Assembly (NCBI RefSeq): GCF_010671925.1 | Contig: NZ_JAAHIH010000010.1 | Location: forward strand, 1-64,000 | Source: Moorena sp. SIOASIH | Lineage (GTDB): Bacteria; Cyanobacteriota; Cyanobacteriia; Cyanobacteriales; Coleofasciculaceae | Length of the DNA: 64,000 nt | Direction: 5' to 3' | Shown: positions 39,601 to 47,200 of the stretch, in pieces | How positions within the stretch are numbered: the first letter of the stretch is position 1 | Layout of the letters: each line of letters opens with the position of its first letter | Notes under the pieces: generated by a model | The model's input: only the letters and a program-made list of their open reading frames with translations | Databases searched by the model: none | Told to the model about the DNA's origin: nothing | Made by a program: the position numbers and the translations under genes

Positions 39601-42230
39601 AATTAAGCCATCATTGGTTAATCCTAGCAGACAGCACGGGAGTAGCAGAAAAATTAGCTGCCAAATTACAAGAACAAGGACATGAATGTAGCTTGGTATA
39701 TCGAGGCGGAAAATATGAGCAACTGGCTCCAGGAAAATATGAACTCAATCCCTGTGTAGCTCAAGAGTGGGAACAACTCTATCAAGGGCTCGATGAAACC
39801 AGTCAAAAGCCCTTGACAAAGGCAATTCATCTGTGGAGTTTAGATGTAGTCACCTCAGAAGAATTAACGGTTAAGGAGTTGGAGGAAACTCAACTGTGGG
39901 GATGTGGCAGTGTAATTTACCTGTTACAGACAGTGCTCAAAAACAGTGAGTACCCCCAACTATGGGTAGTCACTCGGGGGGCGCAGCCTGTATCACCAGA
40001 CAAAGAGAAACTAGCAGTAGCAGCAACACCATTGTGGGGATTAGGAAGAGTAGTGTCTTTAGAACATCCGCAACTGTGGGGAGGATTGGTAGATTTAGAC
40101 CCACAAAAAACAGAACAGGAAGTAGAAATGCTACTGCAACTGCTAGTGAATAGTTCAGAGGAAGACCATCTAGCTTTACGAGGAGAACAGACTTATGTAG
40201 CTCGTCTAGTAAAGCAATCAGCCTCCGAATTTGCTCAACCAGTATCATTATCATCAGATCGGACTTATTTGATTACAGGAGGACTGGGAGCTTTAGGGTT
40301 ACATACAGCCCAATGGCTGGTGGAAAAGGGCGCTCGACATCTTGTTTTAATTGGACGCAGTCAACCTTCACCAAAGAAACAAGCTGCTATTAATCATTTA
40401 AAACAACAAGGAGTCGAAGTGATAGTAGCTCAAGCTGATGTGTGTCATGTTGAAGAACTGGAAAAATTATTTGAGCAAATAGACTCCTCTATGACACCAC
40501 TCAAAGGAATTGTTCATGCTGCAGGTGTAGGAGGATATCAGCCAATACAGCAGATAGAGCTAACTGAATTCAAAAGAGTCATAGCTCCCAAAGTCGTGGG
40601 TGGATGGATTCTTCATCAACTTACTCAAGACAGAGAGTTAGACTTTTTTATCAACTTTTCTTCCATTGCTGCAGTATGGGGTTCAGGTCTTACAGCTAAC
40701 TATGCAGCTGCAAACCATTTCTTAGATGGTTTAGCCCATTACCGTCAAGCTATAGGATTACCCAGTTTCAGTATAAATTGGGGCCCTTGGGCTGGTGGTG
40801 GCATGGCTAGTGATGAAGAATTAAGGGAGTTGAGCAAAAGAGGTGTAGACTCCTTATCTCCCACACAAGGGATAGCAGCTTTGGAGCGGTTATTGGTTAG
40901 TAGCAAAACCCAAACAGTAGTAGCAGATATCAATTGGAGTTTATTCAAACAACTGTACCAAACAGGAAAACGGCGGTTACTTCTAGAAGAAATTGTAGTT
41001 GAAACAACCGAAACACAATTAAAAGAAGAGAACGCAGAAACTGATAGTAATGGGATTTTAATGCAGCTCAAAGCAGTTTCAAATAACGAAAAACCAAAAA
41101 TATTGATGGCGCACCTTCAAGCTGAAGTTGCTCGGGTTCTGGGAATAACTACTTCAGAAATAGATGTAGAACAAAATTTAAGTATGATGGGAGTTGATTC
41201 TTTGATGGTTGTTGAATTGCGAAGTCGGTTTCAAAGTCAGCTAAAAGTTGATATTCCAATTAGCAAATTGACCGAAGAGTTTACCATTGCTGCTCTATCA
41301 ACCGAGATTCTATCAACTTTAACTACCCCTGTCATGTTTGCTGATTACATAGGAGATACACACCAATATAATCTAGTTCCGATCGCCCCCAATGGTTCTA
41401 AGCTTCCCTTCTTTTGTGTACCAGGAGCCATGGGAACAGTTTCCTATCTTTCTCAATTAGCCCAGTATTTAGATCCAAACCAACCTTTTTATGGACTACA
41501 ATCATTTGGTATTGATGGCCAATCACCGCCTCTGAATCAAATTCAAGATATAGCTTACAAACATATCCAAGCAATACAAACAATTCAGCCCCAAGGTCCT
41601 TACTTCCTAGGTGGTCATTCAGCAGGAGCTCGAGTAGCTTTTGAGATGGCTCGACAGCTAACTGAGCAGAATAATGAGGTAGGTATACTGGCTATTTTTG
41701 ACCAAAGTCCACCAATTCCTGAGTTTCCGATTGTCAAAGCGCAAGGCTATCACGCTCTGATATCCCATATGGTAGTTGAAATAGAAGAAACTACGGGAAT
41801 AAATTTAAAGCAAGTTTCTGCTGAAGATTTAGCTTCTTTATCATTGGATGAGCAAACCCAATACTTCAAGGAACAGCTTGTTAAAGGTGGTGCTATATCT
41901 GCGCAAGTAAATATCAATCAAGTTAGGGCATTGTTAGATGTGCTTAAATCCACTAATGAAGCTTTGCATAATTATCAGCCAACACAGAATCTCTATCCTA
42001 TTCCAATTGTTCTTTTCAAGGCTCAAGAAATAGTTGAACTCACAGCAAAATGGGATAGCAGTTATCATAAATATAGTTCAACAGATTTAACCTGGGGTTG
42101 GAATAAGTTGTCTGCCCAACCAGTTGAGGTTTGTCAGGTTCCTGGAAATCATGGTGATATGATCTTATATCCTCATGTCCAGATACTAGCTCAAAAACTC
42201 CAGAAGTATCTTGACCAAGCAACGAAATAA
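36639..42230 (+). CDS. Terminal PKS module KS-AT-KR-ACP-thioesterase
   Basis: A 1863-residue last module. KS (from about residue 12, QTACSTSL near 185) is more divergent than the sister KSs, as expected for a KS that accepts from an NRPS carrier. AT (about 540-860, [15 protein letters not shown], malonyl-type); KR (catalytic half from about 1210, TGGLGALG, intact NYAAAN near 1352; no LDD-like motif, suggesting A-type); ACP ([14 protein letters not shown] near 1520); thioesterase (about 1590-1863, nucleophile GGHSAGARVAFE near 1660, late His in PGNHGDM). It should add one malonyl unit, reduce it to a hydroxyl and release the chain by cyclisation or hydrolysis. The start could instead be ATG 36657, which has GGAGG upstream; the first ATG has none. 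Bases 37926-40356 duplicate part of the gene at 8287. Confidence 0.94.
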   Translation: MEDLEEMETNYNHDIAVIGMSGRFPGAKNLDQFWQNIQNSVESISFFSTEELSNYGIKEKLINNPSYVKASAAISDIDMFDANFFEYSPRESEEMDPQQRLFLECAWEAIENGGYDPNTYEGLIGIYAGVGINTYILNNLYSNYDFSEVTSRSFEQMLANDKDYLATRAAYKLNLTGPAVNIQTACSTSLVAVHIACQSLLNGECDMALAGGVSIQVPQAGYLYQEGMILSPDGHCRAFDARAKGTVPGNGIGIVLLKGLEDAIADGDFIYAIIKGSAVNNDGSFKLGYTAPSVEGQSAVIAEAQAIAGVDVESITYIEAHGTGTELGDPMEIEALKTVFQQNTQKKGFCAIGSLKTNMGHLNTAAGVAGLIKTVLALKHKLLPPSLNFEQPNPQIDFANSPFYVNTTLSEWKSNGTPRRAGVSSFGVGGTNVHAVLEEAPPEVKTEEISELPVQLLTLSAKTDSALTELVARYITHLETHSSQTLADICYTAQTGRAHFPHRLAAIATNKEELAEKLQQHQTGTETSLVYSEQNSPNSSAPKIAFLFTGQGSQYINMGKQLYDQAPVFREAIDECGEILRTQLEHPLLDILYPQTDVESLPSLLDQTAYTQPALFAIEYALAQLWQSWGIKPDVVMGHSLGEYVAATVAGIWSNEEALQLVAARAKLMQKLPPGGEMVSVMASIDQVTAAVTPHTEQVGIAAINGPESVVISGESSAVKQIVAQLESAGIKTKKLTVSHAFHSPLMEPILAELETLAHQPTYHQPQIPIISNLTGTTADNSLTTAQYWAAHTRQPVKFASGIETLHQLGYEIFLEIGPKPILLGMARQCLPEDSGVWLPSLRPGVDQWQSMLSCLGQLYVRGTKVDWLELEPESSKKKVVLPTYPFQRQRYWVESREKTEPKSQRLASENSNTAIFNLLSQGETEALAQQLEQVVKFSPSQQKLLPEILEVLAQQYQQQLAAATIKNWLYQVQWKPVAPSQEKISSQLSHHWLILADSTGVAEKLAAKLQEQGHECSLVYRGGKYEQLAPGKYELNPCVAQEWEQLYQGLDETSQKPLTKAIHLWSLDVVTSEELTVKELEETQLWGCGSVIYLLQTVLKNSEYPQLWVVTRGAQPVSPDKEKLAVAATPLWGLGRVVSLEHPQLWGGLVDLDPQKTEQEVEMLLQLLVNSSEEDHLALRGEQTYVARLVKQSASEFAQPVSLSSDRTYLITGGLGALGLHTAQWLVEKGARHLVLIGRSQPSPKKQAAINHLKQQGVEVIVAQADVCHVEELEKLFEQIDSSMTPLKGIVHAAGVGGYQPIQQIELTEFKRVIAPKVVGGWILHQLTQDRELDFFINFSSIAAVWGSGLTANYAAANHFLDGLAHYRQAIGLPSFSINWGPWAGGGMASDEELRELSKRGVDSLSPTQGIAALERLLVSSKTQTVVADINWSLFKQLYQTGKRRLLLEEIVVETTETQLKEENAETDSNGILMQLKAVSNNEKPKILMAHLQAEVARVLGITTSEIDVEQNLSMMGVDSLMVVELRSRFQSQLKVDIPISKLTEEFTIAALSTEILSTLTTPVMFADYIGDTHQYNLVPIAPNGSKLPFFCVPGAMGTVSYLSQLAQYLDPNQPFYGLQSFGIDGQSPPLNQIQDIAYKHIQAIQTIQPQGPYFLGGHSAGARVAFEMARQLTEQNNEVGILAIFDQSPPIPEFPIVKAQGYHALISHMVVEIEETTGINLKQVSAEDLASLSLDEQTQYFKEQLVKGGAISAQVNINQVRALLDVLKSTNEALHNYQPTQNLYPIPIVLFKAQEIVELTAKWDSSYHKYSSTDLTWGWNKLSAQPVEVCQVPGNHGDMILYPHVQILAQKLQKYLDQATK
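37926..40356 (+). repeat. Copy 2 of 2.4 kb near-identical PKS block
   Basis: Partner of 9640-12070 at a constant +28,286 offset. It covers the end of the KS-AT linker, the whole AT and the N-terminal half of the KR. A diverged patch at about 38676-38926, inside the AT, gives the pair a mosaic look. The KR catalytic halves downstream are unrelated in detail (GRSQPSPKKQ here, GRNAPSETAQ in copy 1). Confidence 0.9.
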
Positions 42231-42480
42231 GGAAATAATCATAATTAAGGTTATATAGCGGTTTTTATCCTAATGAGGTACACAAAACTTTTTACCTCTT
42301 TCCTCTTCCGAATTTAATGCTCCCTGCTCCCTGCTCCCTGCTCCCTAAAAGCAAAAAAATTGTACCTTACTAGTTTAAAAACCGCTATACCTATGGAATA
42401 TAACTATATCTTTGGTATAAGGTATAAGTATTAGCAACCAAGTTGAAAAAAGTGATATTCAGCTACTAGCAACTGTAACT
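42221..42480 (+). pseudogene. Partial tandem copy of the 5' end of the SpoIIAA-like gene, disrupted by a MITE
   Basis: Bases 42221-42255 plus 42388-42480 repeat 42481-42599, beginning with aacgaaataaggaaataatc (the PKS stop region and ribosome site) and ending at gcaactgtaact. In this copy the start ATG is ATA, an extra 7 bases (ggtataa duplicated) shift the frame, and the 132 bp MITE lies inside. It cannot be translated. It records a tandem duplication whose unit includes the last codons of the PKS gene. Confidence 0.85.
42256..42387. mobile_element. 132 bp MITE with TAGCGGTTTTTA terminal inverted repeats and TA target duplication
   Basis: Left end TAGCGGTTTTTA matches the reverse complement of the right end TAAAAACCGCTA. 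Comparison with the intact copy (aaggttatacctatgg) shows that the element sits between two copies of TA, the target duplication of IS630/Tc1-mariner elements. The interior holds a ctccctg simple repeat and no gene. The left end (..ATGAGGTAC) resembles the end of the IS630-type remnant near 43037. Confidence 0.85.
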
Positions 42481-42500
42481 AACGAAATAAGGAAATAATC

Positions 42501-42863
42501 ATGATTAAGGTTATACCTATGGAATATGACTACATCTTTGGTATAAATATTAGCAACAAACTTGAAAAAAATGATATTCAGCTACTAGCAACTGTAACTG
42601 AAGAAAAATTGAAATCTTACGATAAGTTACGAATGTATGTTGAAGTTGAAAATTTTAGAGGCACAACTCCAAGTGGTGTGCTAGAGGATTTCAAATTTGG
42701 CTGTCGATATCGAAATGTCTACTATAAAAAAGTAATTGTGTGCAAAGAGCTTTGGTTGGGTATGCTAACTGTTTTTGCTAGCAAGACAGTTTATCCTAAA
42801 ATGGATATTAAGCATTTCTATTGGCAAGAAAAAGACCAAGCTCTTGAGTGGATCAAAAACTAA
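42501..42863 (+). CDS. SpoIIAA/STAS-like small protein
   Basis: A 120-residue soluble protein with the pattern of the SpoIIAA-like (STAS-fold) family: an N-terminal strand, a paired helix LEKNDIQLLATVTEEKL, a strand KLRMYVEVENFRG, then LEDFKFGCRYR and KKVIVCKELWL, and a C-terminal IKHFYWQEKDQALEWI. Members are small domains of mostly unknown function; some are thought to bind lipids or partner proteins. The ATG at 42501 has AAGGA about 8 bases upstream. In the ancestral layout, judged from the duplicated copy, it lay only about 12 bases after the PKS-TE stop, so it may once have been the last gene of that operon. A direct role in the pathway is unproven. Confidence 0.75.
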   Translation: MIKVIPMEYDYIFGINISNKLEKNDIQLLATVTEEKLKSYDKLRMYVEVENFRGTTPSGVLEDFKFGCRYRNVYYKKVIVCKELWLGMLTVFASKTVYPKMDIKHFYWQEKDQALEWIKN

Positions 42864-42952
42864 TAGTGGGACTTAGGGACTTGCCTTGAAATAATATACC
42901 AACTAGGGCTAAAATTAGAGAAGCTCACGGAAGGCTTATTGAGAATGAACAG

Positions 42953-42989
42953 GGGTATAGTGCGAGCGCAGAGCGCTCGCACTATACCC
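42953..42989. repeat. Strong hairpin: 17 bp perfect stem, 3-base loop
   Basis: GGGTATAGTGCGAGCGC, loop AGA, then GCGCTCGCACTATACCC. It lies 90 bp after the SpoIIAA-like gene. No T-run follows on either strand. It could be a dispersed palindromic repeat or an RNA 3'-end hairpin for the upstream transcript. Confidence 0.7.
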
Positions 42990-43051
42990 TCCACCCTCGT
43001 TGAACAATAGTTCAAGTAAATTTATAAATAATATTATAGCGTTTCTAGGAC

Positions 43052-43508
43052 TCATGAGGTACAGTAACAACAATGAGTAAACCAGTTACGAATATTTTCT
43101 TGAGTCACCTTCAGCATTGCGGAGGTAATCCCATCAATTAAATCTGTATAGGTTCTTGCTCCGATTTTTTTCAAAGTACTTTTAACTTTTGACCAAAAAT
43201 TTTCTATCGGTTCTCTTGGTGCGCGTTCACGCTTAGCTTTGAAAAAGCGCGGGGTCGCACCGCGAAAAGTCGGGAGAGTAGGGGGGTAAATAAACTAATT
43301 TGGCTCCAGCTTCTTCAATCACTTATTTTACCATTTCTCCCAAATTGATTTTGGCATTATCCATAACCACACAGGCATTATCCCAAAGTTTTGGGACTAA
43401 TTTTTTCCGAATAAATCCTTCAAATGTCACTCCGCCCACTGACCCATATATATTTATTGAAGCGAGCACTTTTGACCGCGCTGCATCGCTAAATTTCGCT
43501 CTTGCCAT
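43052..43508 (-). pseudogene. IS630-type transposase remnant, C-terminal half, broken
   Basis: Read on the minus strand, the segments join as a DDE transposase C-terminal half: GSVGGVTFEGFIRKK, WDNACVVMDNAKINL, then an in-frame TAA, VIEEAGAKLVYLPPYSPDFS, then REPIENFWSKVKSTLKK and a stop at 43052. Two lesions are visible: the nonsense codon at about 43323 and a 44 bp GGTGCG...CGCACC element (43218-43261) that shifts the frame just before the conserved PIENFW segment. The N-terminal half is missing. The downstream outer end may be near 43037 (TAGCGTTTCTAGGA). Confidence 0.85.
43218..43261 (-). repeat. 44 bp GGTGCG...CGCACC palindromic element inserted in IS630 remnant
   Basis: Begins ggtgcgcgttcacgc and ends cggggtcgcacc. 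It has the same terminal bases and the same length as the copies at 44094 and 44195, with a different centre. It interrupts the transposase between PPYSPDFS and PIENFW. Confidence 0.75.
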
Positions 43509-43606
43509 TGAGTCCTGTCGATAATTAATAGTAGATATCCTTGATGAATTACCTTCAGTTTTTGGCTTCGTATTATTTGTTTTAGATTAGCAATATGAGG
43601 GGAAAA

Positions 43607-43879
43607 TTATTGTTTTATAATTTGCTTGATTATGGGAAACCACAAAAGTTTGGCACTTAATTGATGTAAATCCAAAAATCTTTGCAGACTTCGTACTCGA
43701 CTCGGATATTTTATCGGCTGAGGAAATCGTTCAGCTAAGTCCGACAAGCGTACATTTCGATACCTTTGTAAAAGTAAAATTAACAATTGTAGTGTTAGAT
43801 ATTGGCCAGGAGTCAGATGAGTCTCCAACACCGTCTGGTAGAATTGTTCGCGTAGCGTGGCCGAAAGGCCAGGAAACAT
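43607..43879 (-). pseudogene. IS4-type transposase N-terminal fragment
   Basis: A 90-residue reading frame resembling the N-terminus of cyanobacterial IS4-family transposases (LTLQLLILLLQRYRNVRLSD, then LAERFPQPIKYPSRVRSLQ and RFLDLHQLSAKLLWFPIIK). It stops without any DDE catalytic domain, so it is a fragment. The first residues (MFPGLSATLREQ) come from a dispersed repeat (43847-43873) fused to the gene, not from the original transposase start. Confidence 0.75.
43847..43873. repeat. Dispersed repeat cgcgtagcgtggccgaaaggcc
   Basis: A short GC-rich palindrome-containing repeat (ggcc-gaaa-ggcc core). A second version, cgtagcgtggccaaaggcca, lies near 51255, and shorter gtagcg relatives occur near 48236 and 51312. 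It supplies the apparent N-terminus of the IS4 fragment. Confidence 0.65.
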
Positions 43880-44093
43880 ATTTGCTTTGGGGGAGGCTAC
43901 AGAGACCTCCCGATTTTTTGGGCTTAGGGTTTGCTTAAAGCATTACTCTCTCTAGTTTACAGCCCCCTTGTCACCCCTTGAGGAAAGGGAATATCAAGAC
44001 CAAATTATTTATCTGCCACACAGTTATAGTATTTCTAAATAGCTCATGAAAACCCTTGACTACTCTCCCCGACTCCCGACTCCCGATTCCCTC

Positions 44094-44137
44094 GGTGCGC
44101 TTTCCGTAGGCGAATTAAATTCGCCACGGGTCGCACC
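44094..44137. repeat. 44 bp GGTGCG...CGCACC element, copy A
   Basis: Reads ggtgcgctttccgtaggcga, a short AT centre, then tcgccacgggtcgcacc. Nested inverted repeats (ggtgcg/cgcacc and ggcgaattaaattcgcc) would fold into a compact hairpin. It is flanked by actcccg repeats. Confidence 0.8.
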
Positions 44138-44194
44138 GCTCCCGACTCCCGACTCCCAACTCCCGACTCCCGATTCCCGATTCCCGGTTCCCTC

Positions 44195-44238
44195 GGTGCG
44201 CTTTCCGTAGGCGAATTAAATTCGCCACGGGTCGCACC
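44195..44238. repeat. 44 bp GGTGCG...CGCACC element, copy B
   Basis: Same sequence as the copy 101 bp upstream, again embedded in actcccg/ctcccta repeats. The pair probably arose by duplication of element plus flanking simple repeat. Confidence 0.8.
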
Positions 44239-44282
44239 GCTCCCTACTCCCTACTCCCTACTCCCTACTGACAGCTGATAGC

Positions 44283-47200
44283 TCAATTCATATAAGTTTC
44301 CACTAAACTCAAAATCTCTTGTTCTTGAAATCCATCCGCTAAATCTTTGAGTTTATTAGCAAAAGGCAGATAGTTTTCATGGAGATGTTGTATGAGGATA
44401 GCTCGCTCGCGAATCTTTTTCATACTGCCGAGCATGGCCAATTCGTAGAGTACTTCCATTTCCTCAAGGGGCGGCGGGATAATTGCTGCTGTCTGACCTG
44501 AGATCGTGCCATTTTTCATCAAACCCATGTCATCAATTGGTTCATACACCCACTCAATCGGTAAATATTGCCCCAATAAAGCCAATAATTTATTCTGGTC
44601 AATCGGTTTGGACACAAAAGCTTGACAGCCGATTATATTACTCTTGTTCTGATCCATATCCAGGAAGCTAGCTGAGACAGCAATGATGGGTATGTCTTTA
44701 ATTTCAGGAATTTGTCGGATTTCGTTAACAGCTTCAAAGCCAGTTTTAACTGGCATGACTAAATCAGTCAAAATCAGGTCGGGGTGAAGTTCAGCCGCCA
44801 TATATACTGCTTGTTCACCATCCTCGGCGGTGACGATATCAAAGCCGATCGGTGCGAGCATGTTCAGCAAAACTAAGCGATTTTCCAGTTGGTCATCCGC
44901 TACCAAGATTTGGCATGGTTTACCCTTGTAGCCCTTAATTTGACCCACTATTTCCGGTTTGGCGTTGGTAACGGTTTTGACGATAGGAAAGGGGATGTCA
45001 AACCAGAAAGTAGACCCTTTACCTAATTCACTGGTTACCATCAGTTGACCCCCCATTAACTCCACCAGTTGCTTAGAGATAGCTAAGCCTAAGCCAGTGC
45101 CAGCAGAGCGCCGTTGGGTATCACCCACTTGTTCAAAGGGTTGGAAAATTGTTTCTAACTGTTCCGGGGACATGCCAACGCCGCTATCAATGACTTCAAA
45201 ACGGATAACTGAGGTAGTGATAATAGAAGTAGTGATAATTGAAGCAGTGTGTTGTTGCTCAATTAAGCTAACTCGCAAGGTGACTTGACCATGGTCAGTG
45301 AATTTGACAGCATTGCCCAAGAGATTAATCAATATTTGTCGCAACCGTTTCTGATCAGCTTGAATCCCATTGGGTAAATCGCCCACAGGGTCGTATTTGA
45401 ACAAGATATCTTTTTCTAAGGCTCGCATGCGAATAATCGCTACCACACTTTCGATGAAAGTTTGAAAATGTAAGTCACTGGGGTAAAGTTCCATTTTGCG
45501 AGCTTCAATTTTAGATAGGTCGAGGATATCGTTGATCAGAGTTAACAAATGGTTGCCGCTTTGCTCAATAATAGTTAAACCATCGATTTGGTGGTTGCTT
45601 AGATTCCGGTCTCGCTTCAGGATTTGAGCATAGCCAAGAATTCCATTGAGAGGAGTACGCAATTCATGACTCATGCTAGAGAGGAACTCGCTTTTAGCTT
45701 CGTTAGCCGCATCAGCCGCTTGTTTGGCTTCTGCTAATTCAGCAGTGCGTTCGGCAACTTTCTCTTCTAAATTGCTGTAAAGTTGAGCATTTTCTATGGA
45801 AATAGCAGCTTGGGAGGTGAGCAGATTTAAGACTTCTAATCTGTCTGAAGTAAAGGCTCCACTGGTGAGATTATTTTCTAGATAAAGTAAGCCAATTAGT
45901 TTACCTTGATTGATGATGGGAGTACACATCAGACTCCGGGGTTGCTGACGGATAAAATAGGGGTCAGCAGCTAAGATAGTCTCAACAGTAATATCATTGA
46001 TGACTAAGGTTTCCGATTTCCGTTTAACATAATTGATCGCACTTTGGGGAATATCTGGGCTTTCTTCCACTGGCATAGATAGCACTAAAGCGAGTTGATT
46101 AGCGGTTTCCATAGCCTGGAGCACTAACCTGTCACCTTTTACCAAAATCAGAGCACATTTGTCAGCGCCTGCATTCTCCATCAGCACTTGCATCAACCTG
46201 GAGAGCAACTTATCTAGCTGGATTTCCCCAGACAGGGCAAGGGATGCTTTGATCACCGTAGCCAAGTCCAAAGCGGTTGAACCGTTGGTAGTGGTGGTAT
46301 TAACCCCTTCAGTGGTGAGGTTGGTGATCGTCTCCCTGCTGGTGAGATTGATAGTTTTCTGGCTAAGAATGGAACCGAGAAATTGGGGATAGCGAATTTC
46401 CAAATCCTCCACCTTAGCTTTTGCACCCCAGTGACTATAACCATAGTAGGCACAACTCAGGTAGGCTTGGGCAATGGTTTCTTTACCCCACTCCAAGTAG
46501 AATTTAGCCGCCAGTTCATTAGCCAGGGCTTCGTCTTGGATGTATTGGTTTTCCTTTGCTCCAGCAATGGCGCGGTCATAATACTCTATGGCTTCAAGCT
46601 TTTCACCCAAAACACGATAGCGCTCCGCTTCTACTAAATAAAATTTGTGCAAATAATTCATCGGGGCATGGTCTGCCCATTTTTTGATCTTGTCTTGATT
46701 TTTAGCTATCTTATCTAAACTTTGTTTTTGTTGAGCTTGATTCTGTTCAGGATAGAGAGCTAAGCGAGTTAGAGAATCGTACCAATAGAAAACGGCAACA
46801 ATGAAAACGGCTGGTGCTCCATCTAAATAATTTTCGGTAATGGTGGCATTTTGCCAAGCTTGCTGATAATCCTGAAATAGATAACAGAGGAATAATTTGT
46901 ACAGGTGTAGGGTGTAAATTGCCCTGAGGTTATTGAACTCCTGATGGAGTGGGAGCATAATCTCTTCGTCGTAGACTTCACCTTTGAAACAGCAATAATT
47001 TTCAGCTTGTCCTAGCAAGTTTAAGACCAATTGCCAGTTGATGGCCGTAAACTGACGTGGCATCTCTTGCTTGAGTTGATCAATCCCTTGATGATATTTG
47101 GCAAAGGTCTGGTCAAGCTCAGCCAGCTCCAAGCCGAGCCACAAGGAATGTTCTAAGTAGAACGTTGCACAGAAGGCAGATTGGTCAAAATCTCCAGTTT

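Larger units (their letters stand above)
43880..44282. other. Gene-free region with simple repeats and two 44 bp elements
   Basis: No gene is visible. From about 44068 it is filled with actcccg/attcccg/actccct seven-base repeats, interrupted by two near-identical 44 bp GGTGCG...CGCACC elements, and ends in cagctgatagct just before the histidine kinase stop codon. Confidence 0.7.

Noticed and set aside
30745-42230. Tetronate formation by Dieckmann-type release from a beta-ketoacyl hydroxy acid ester
   Set aside because: Chemically tempting after the KS-AT-ACP and hydroxy-acid modules, but the chain is handed to another KS module and released by a GHSAG thioesterase, not a Dieckmann cyclase or reductase domain.
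2-42230. Assignment to a specific named cyanobacterial macrolide or depsipeptide
   Set aside because: No known module order I can recall fits all features, and the loading end is outside the window.
42953-42989. Intrinsic terminator
   Set aside because: The stem is strong but no T-run follows on either strand, so it is listed as a repeat/hairpin only.
43300-43524. Plus-strand 74-codon frame
   Set aside because: It is antisense to the IS630 transposase remnant, whose minus-strand frame shows real family motifs.
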